From positions 1 to 64,000 of the forward strand of contig JABGQA010000118.1 of NCBI GenBank assembly GCA_018644665.1: a stretch of 64,000 nt of DNA, read 5' to 3'. This DNA comes from Candidatus Poribacteria bacterium (GTDB lineage: Bacteria; Poribacteria; WGA-4E; GCA-2687025). Below are positions 60,353 to 64,000 of this stretch, in pieces. The notes beneath the pieces were generated by a model. The model saw only the letters and a program-made list of their open reading frames with translations. It was not told the origin of the DNA and did not search any database. Position 1 is the stretch's first letter. The number at the start of each line of letters is the position of its first letter. Both the position numbers and the translations under genes were made by a program.

Positions 60353-60871
60353 GTGAACGAGCGACGCGCCCTCTTCCCGGCAAGCTTCGACCCAATGACG
60401 AACGGACACATGGACATCATCGAGCGCGTCCTGAAGCTGGGCGTGTTCGACGAACTCGTCCTCGCGGTGGGAGAGAACCCGGAGAAGAGTTCGCTGTTCT
60501 CGGTCGATGAGCGGCTGGCGCTCCTGCGCGAGGTCGTCGCCGATCTTGCGAACGGTCACACCATCCTCGTGCGAGCCCTCGGTGGCCTGATGGTGGACTT
60601 CGCGCGAGACATCGGTGCAACCGCCATCATCCGGGGCGTGCGCTCGCCGCGCGACTTCGAATACGAAGCGGAGATGGGGTTCCTCAACCACCACCTCGCG
60701 CCGGACATCGAGATGGTCTTCCTCATTGCCGATCCTCGCTACGCGTTCCTCAGCTCAACGCTCGTGAAGCAAGTCGCTCAGATGGGGGGCAACCTCGAAG
60801 GCCTCGTGCCCCGTGTCGTCATCGAGCGGCTCCAGTCCCGCGTCGCGACCTCCTCCGGCGTGTCGTCTTGA
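60353..60871 (+). CDS. coaD: Phosphopantetheine adenylyltransferase (CoaD)
   Basis: 172 residues. The GTG start has AAGGAG 8 bases upstream. It transfers AMP from ATP to 4'-phosphopantetheine, the penultimate step of CoA synthesis. The nucleotidyltransferase motifs are clear: FPASFDPMTNGHMDI with the T/HxGH box (TNGH, 16-19), AIIRGVRSPRDFEYE and FLSSTLVKQVAQMGGNL. The length is normal (about 160-170). The C-terminal extension (RLQSRVATSSGVSS) is slightly longer than usual. A TACAAT at 60287-60292 could be its -10 box, but no convincing -35 lies at the right distance. The helicase gene starts 64 bases after its last base, on the same strand. Confidence 0.96.
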   Translation: MNERRALFPASFDPMTNGHMDIIERVLKLGVFDELVLAVGENPEKSSLFSVDERLALLREVVADLANGHTILVRALGGLMVDFARDIGATAIIRGVRSPRDFEYEAEMGFLNHHLAPDIEMVFLIADPRYAFLSSTLVKQVAQMGGNLEGLVPRVVIERLQSRVATSSGVSS

Positions 60872-60934
60872 CCCGGCGCCGCGCTAAGTCCGACCATGCG
60901 GCGGCACAGACCGTCCGCGGTGGGAGGGTTCCCG

Positions 60935-63900
60935 GTGGCGATTTCAGCCAACCTTAACGCGCGCCAACGCCAAGCCGTCGAACACGGCGATGGCCCGCTC
61001 TTGGTGCTCGCCGGGCCCGGAGCCGGGAAGACCCGGGTCATCATCCACCGCGTCGCGCACCTCATCGAGTCGGGGCGCGCGGAGCCTGGCCAGATCCTCG
61101 CCCTCACGTTCACGAACAGGGCGGCGCAAGAACTCGTCGGTCGCGTGCACGACCTCCTTGGTGAGAGCATCGGCAGCGATGTGTGGGTCGGGACGTTCCA
61201 CAACACGTGCGCGCGCATCCTTCGCGAGAGCGCCGACGCCCTGGGCATTCGCGAGGACTTCGCGATATTCGATCAAGAGTCGCAGGATGCGATGCTCGTC
61301 GAGTGCCTGCGCCACGCGTCGTTGCCCTCCGACTTTGGTGATGTCGCCCGGCTGCGAAACGTGATCAGCGCGCGGAAGAGCGCGATGGAGGACCCACTCG
61401 ACGGCGCGGTCTCGCTTCCAGACAGCGAAGACGCGCGCGTCCTTGAGCGCCCGGGCTTCCTCGACGCCCTGCGCGTGGCGATTGAGGAGTATGAGCGGCG
61501 CCTCAGCGAATACGGCGCGTACGACTTCGACGACCTCCTCAAACTGACCGTGGAGAGGCTGCGATCGCATCCCGGCGTCGTGGCGAAGTACCACGCGAAG
61601 TTCCGCCACGTGCTCGTGGACGAATACCAGGACATCAACTACACGCAGTACGAACTGCTGCGCCTTGTCGCGCCGGAGCCGTATCGCATCACCGCGGTGG
61701 GTGACGAGGATCAGAGCATCTACTCCTGGCGCGGGTCGGACCCGAAATGGGTGCGGCGCTTGCGGGAAGAGATGCAGCCGACCGTCATTGAACTCGATGA
61801 GCACTACCGGTCGACGCGCACCGTGCTTCACGCGGCGACCGAGCTGATCTCGCAAAACGAGCGGCTGCGCGAGACCGCCCTGAAGACGAACAACCCGGCC
61901 GGGGAGCCGCTCTACGCGTACGCCCTCCTGAATGAAGAGGAAGCGGCGGCCCACACGACGAAACTCATCGGACTGCTGCACAGCCAGGCGCACTTCGCGT
62001 ACCGCGACATCGCCGTGTTCTACCGGAACCATCGTCAAGCCGACCTGGTAGAGCAGGCGCTCGACCGTGCGGACATACCGATCCAGCGCGTGCGGCCTTC
62101 GTCTGAGATGCTGGATGCGGACGAGACGCGGCTGGTCGCGTGGCTGCGGCACTTATGCTTCGGCCTCCCGAAGCATCTTGCCGCCGCGCTCACGTTCCCC
62201 GCGAGCGTGCTGGACGAGTGGACTCGCGTGTGGTTCCAGTGGAAGGCGTACCAGTCGGGGACGGCGCTCGGAGATGTCCTGCGCGCGCCAGGAGACGACG
62301 CGCCGCCACTAACACGCGTCACTCTGGCGTCGGCGATGGCCACGGTCGACCGCTTGCGGGAGCGCATCGCGACCGCGCCCGCGGGCGAGGCCGTACGCCT
62401 GCTGCTCGACGAGCTCGAACTGCACCGCGGCCCGTTCCATCGCGAGGACGCCGACGCCGTGCCACACTGGGAGCACTTCCCGAGGATGGCGGAGGCGGGC
62501 GACATCCTTCTCGGCGCCCTGCGTAGAGGCGCCGCGATCCACGTCGTGTCCGACGCCCAGATCGACAGCGTCGCGGCCGCGGCGGCGATGGTGACCACGC
62601 TCACAGCGTACTTCGAGGCGGACGCGCGTCACTCCGTGTACCGCGGCGGCGACCCGACGGATGTCGACGGCGACGAACTGGTTCTGTTCGTGGGCGACCT
62701 GCCGGCGCCCGACAGCTTCCCGCCGCGCTTGGTTTGGCTCGGAGCGCCGGAGCACGTGTGGCCGGAGTGCACCTGTCCCCGCCCGCCGGAGGGAGCGCCC
62801 GCCGTTTCCGCGTGGGTCGCTCAACGCCTTTGCCAGCATCTGCTCGCGCTCGCAGAGGAGCCGCTGGAGGCGGAGGTCGTCGTCTACGACCTCGAGACCA
62901 CGGGCAAGAACGTCCGCCGATGCGAGATAGTCGAATTCGCCGGGACACGGCTGGGCGAGCCCGAGGAGCACGAACACCTCTACGTGCGACCTCGACGCGG
63001 CATACCGTCATTCCTGACTCGCGTGCACGGCATCGATGACAAGACGGTGCGCGACAAGCCACCGATCGAGGCGCAGATCGGCCCGATCCGCCGGTTCCTT
63101 GGCGACGCGATCCTCGTCGGCCACAACATCGTCGACTTCGACAATCGCATCCTCGAACGCGACGCCGGCGCTCACCTGCGAGAGATCCTGCCGAACCCGG
63201 CGTACGACACGCTGAGCGTCGCCCGTCGTCTGTTCCCCGGCGAGAACCACAAGCTGACCGCCCTGGCGAGGAAGTTCGACATACCTTACCCGAAGGCGCA
63301 CCGGGCCGATCACGATACCGAAGTCAGCAAGATGCTGTTCCACCGGTTGCGGCGTGAGGAGTCCGAGCGGCGCGCGGCCGCGAGTCTGGCGGAGTGCCTT
63401 CCGTTCATCGCGATCGGCGCGGCATCGCGAGGCGCGTGGGCGGAGGAGGCCTTCGAGCCGTACCGCAACGCGTTTGCACGGTGGACGACCAAGCGGGACG
63501 CTTCGCGCGTTGCTGTCGACGCGCTACCCCAGGAATTCCGCGTGGATGCCGTAAGCCTTCTGGCGCAAGCGCGCACGCGAGGCGCCCCGGAGACGGACGA
63601 TGAGCGGCGGTGGCAGCAAGTCAGCGGACGGCTCCTGCGTCGCGCGCAGCGCTTCGAAGCGACGGCTCCCGCGACGTCCGTGCGCGACTTCCTGAACTCG
63701 CAGTCCCTCGCCGAACCGACCGACGAACTCGACGAGGCCGTCGACGCCGTCACCCTCATGACCCTCCACTCAGCGAAGGGCACCGAGTTCCGAGCGGTCA
63801 TCATGACGGGGGTCGAGGAAGACGTGCTGCCGTCGTTCCGCGCGAAAAACTCCCCCGCCATGCTCGCCGAGGAACGGCGGCTATGTTACGTGGGGATGAC

Positions 63901-64000
63901 GCGCGCTCGAGAGCGACTGTACTTCGTTTCGTCGATGCGGCGTGATGGTCGGGAACGAGAGCCCTCGCGCTTCCTGCGGGAGATCCCGTCGAACCTCCTG
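60935..64000 (+). CDS. UvrD/Rep-type helicase with internal DEDDh exonuclease domain (3' truncated)
   Basis: 1022 residues are visible; the frame is still open at the window end. The GTG at 60935 is chosen for GGGAGGG 6 bases upstream; an in-frame ATG at 60896 has no such site. It is a superfamily 1A 3'-5' helicase: Q-motif LNARQRQAV, Walker A GPGAGKT (27-33), motif Ia TFTNRAAQEL, motif II VDEYQD (228-233), motif III GDEDQSIYSWRGS, motif V MTLHSAKGTEF and motif VI YVGMTRARERLYF. Between the 2B-like part and motifs V-VI lies a full DnaQ-like exonuclease (about 645-805): D652-x-E654 (YDLETTG), GHN with Asp736 (NIVDFD), and H789...D794. UvrD, Rep and PcrA normally lack this domain. I read the region codon by codon and found no frameshift. 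The inferred role is repair or replication-fork processing. Confidence 0.93.
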   Translation, partial: MAISANLNARQRQAVEHGDGPLLVLAGPGAGKTRVIIHRVAHLIESGRAEPGQILALTFTNRAAQELVGRVHDLLGESIGSDVWVGTFHNTCARILRESADALGIREDFAIFDQESQDAMLVECLRHASLPSDFGDVARLRNVISARKSAMEDPLDGAVSLPDSEDARVLERPGFLDALRVAIEEYERRLSEYGAYDFDDLLKLTVERLRSHPGVVAKYHAKFRHVLVDEYQDINYTQYELLRLVAPEPYRITAVGDEDQSIYSWRGSDPKWVRRLREEMQPTVIELDEHYRSTRTVLHAATELISQNERLRETALKTNNPAGEPLYAYALLNEEEAAAHTTKLIGLLHSQAHFAYRDIAVFYRNHRQADLVEQALDRADIPIQRVRPSSEMLDADETRLVAWLRHLCFGLPKHLAAALTFPASVLDEWTRVWFQWKAYQSGTALGDVLRAPGDDAPPLTRVTLASAMATVDRLRERIATAPAGEAVRLLLDELELHRGPFHREDADAVPHWEHFPRMAEAGDILLGALRRGAAIHVVSDAQIDSVAAAAAMVTTLTAYFEADARHSVYRGGDPTDVDGDELVLFVGDLPAPDSFPPRLVWLGAPEHVWPECTCPRPPEGAPAVSAWVAQRLCQHLLALAEEPLEAEVVVYDLETTGKNVRRCEIVEFAGTRLGEPEEHEHLYVRPRRGIPSFLTRVHGIDDKTVRDKPPIEAQIGPIRRFLGDAILVGHNIVDFDNRILERDAGAHLREILPNPAYDTLSVARRLFPGENHKLTALARKFDIPYPKAHRADHDTEVSKMLFHRLRREESERRAAASLAECLPFIAIGAASRGAWAEEAFEPYRNAFARWTTKRDASRVAVDALPQEFRVDAVSLLAQARTRGAPETDDERRWQQVSGRLLRRAQRFEATAPATSVRDFLNSQSLAEPTDELDEAVDAVTLMTLHSAKGTEFRAVIMTGVEEDVLPSFRAKNSPAMLAEERRLCYVGMTRARERLYFVSSMRRDGREREPSRFLREIPSNLL

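Noticed and set aside
60245..60694. N-terminal extension of the PhyH gene
   Set aside because: It lies antisense to coaD, while the ATG at 60244 has a strong AGGAGGAG site and starts at the family's normal N-terminus.
60944..62152. 402-codon minus-strand frame over the helicase
   Set aside because: It is antisense to intact helicase motifs I-III and has no promoter or ribosome site.

Overview
This is a GC-rich bacterial window (about two-thirds G+C, judged by eye) with 23 confident or probable protein genes. I see no rRNA, tRNA, CRISPR array, insertion sequence or prophage. Three things point to Candidatus Poribacteria or a close relative in the same broad group: the C-terminal signature LPNYPNPFNPETWIPF on giant secreted proteins, a phytanoyl-CoA-dioxygenase-like protein, and many beta-propeller, Calx-beta, cadherin-like and dockerin modules. 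The lineage is inferred from these traits and is not proven by a marker gene.

Layout. 1-8351 (+): the 3' part of a Calx-beta repeat protein, then a 1692-residue protein with sialidase-like and TolB-like propellers. 8699-21922 (-): a 4407-residue secreted giant. 22104-27703 (-): a run with an NHL-propeller protein, nusB, an alpha/beta-hydrolase and a YCF48-type propeller protein; a near-consensus promoter (27792-27820) heads the run. 27973-29033 (-): a Rieske-like lipoprotein and a small secreted protein. 29175-34373 (+): a UPF0182 membrane protein and a pentapeptide-repeat protein with a TIR-like tail. 34374-38496 (-): a GAF/degenerate-cyclase protein, a PLP-dependent aromatic amino acid decarboxylase and a VOC protein. 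39016-44167 (+): a phosphoesterase, an unknown membrane protein, hslV, hslU, a ferritin-like protein and a PotA-like ABC ATPase. 44168-59301 (-): a 3620-residue giant and a 1360-residue protein. 59501-60244 (-): the PhyH-like oxygenase. 60353-64000 (+): coaD and the 5' part of a UvrD-type helicase that carries an internal DEDDh exonuclease.

How the parts fit together. The most distinctive content is a family of very large exported proteins. The two giants share a collinear C-terminal block of about 2,700 residues: cadherin/Ig-like repeats, a 20-residue tandem motif, FnIII, a dockerin pair, a cohesin-like domain and a sorting-like tail. Their N-terminal heads differ. The head module of the first giant (about 475 residues, no family I recognise) reappears at the N-terminus of the 1360-residue protein. 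This looks like module exchange among surface proteins that end in one common C-terminal tail. The remaining genes are mainly housekeeping (nusB, hslVU, coaD, helicase) mixed with sensor and enzyme genes of unclear role.
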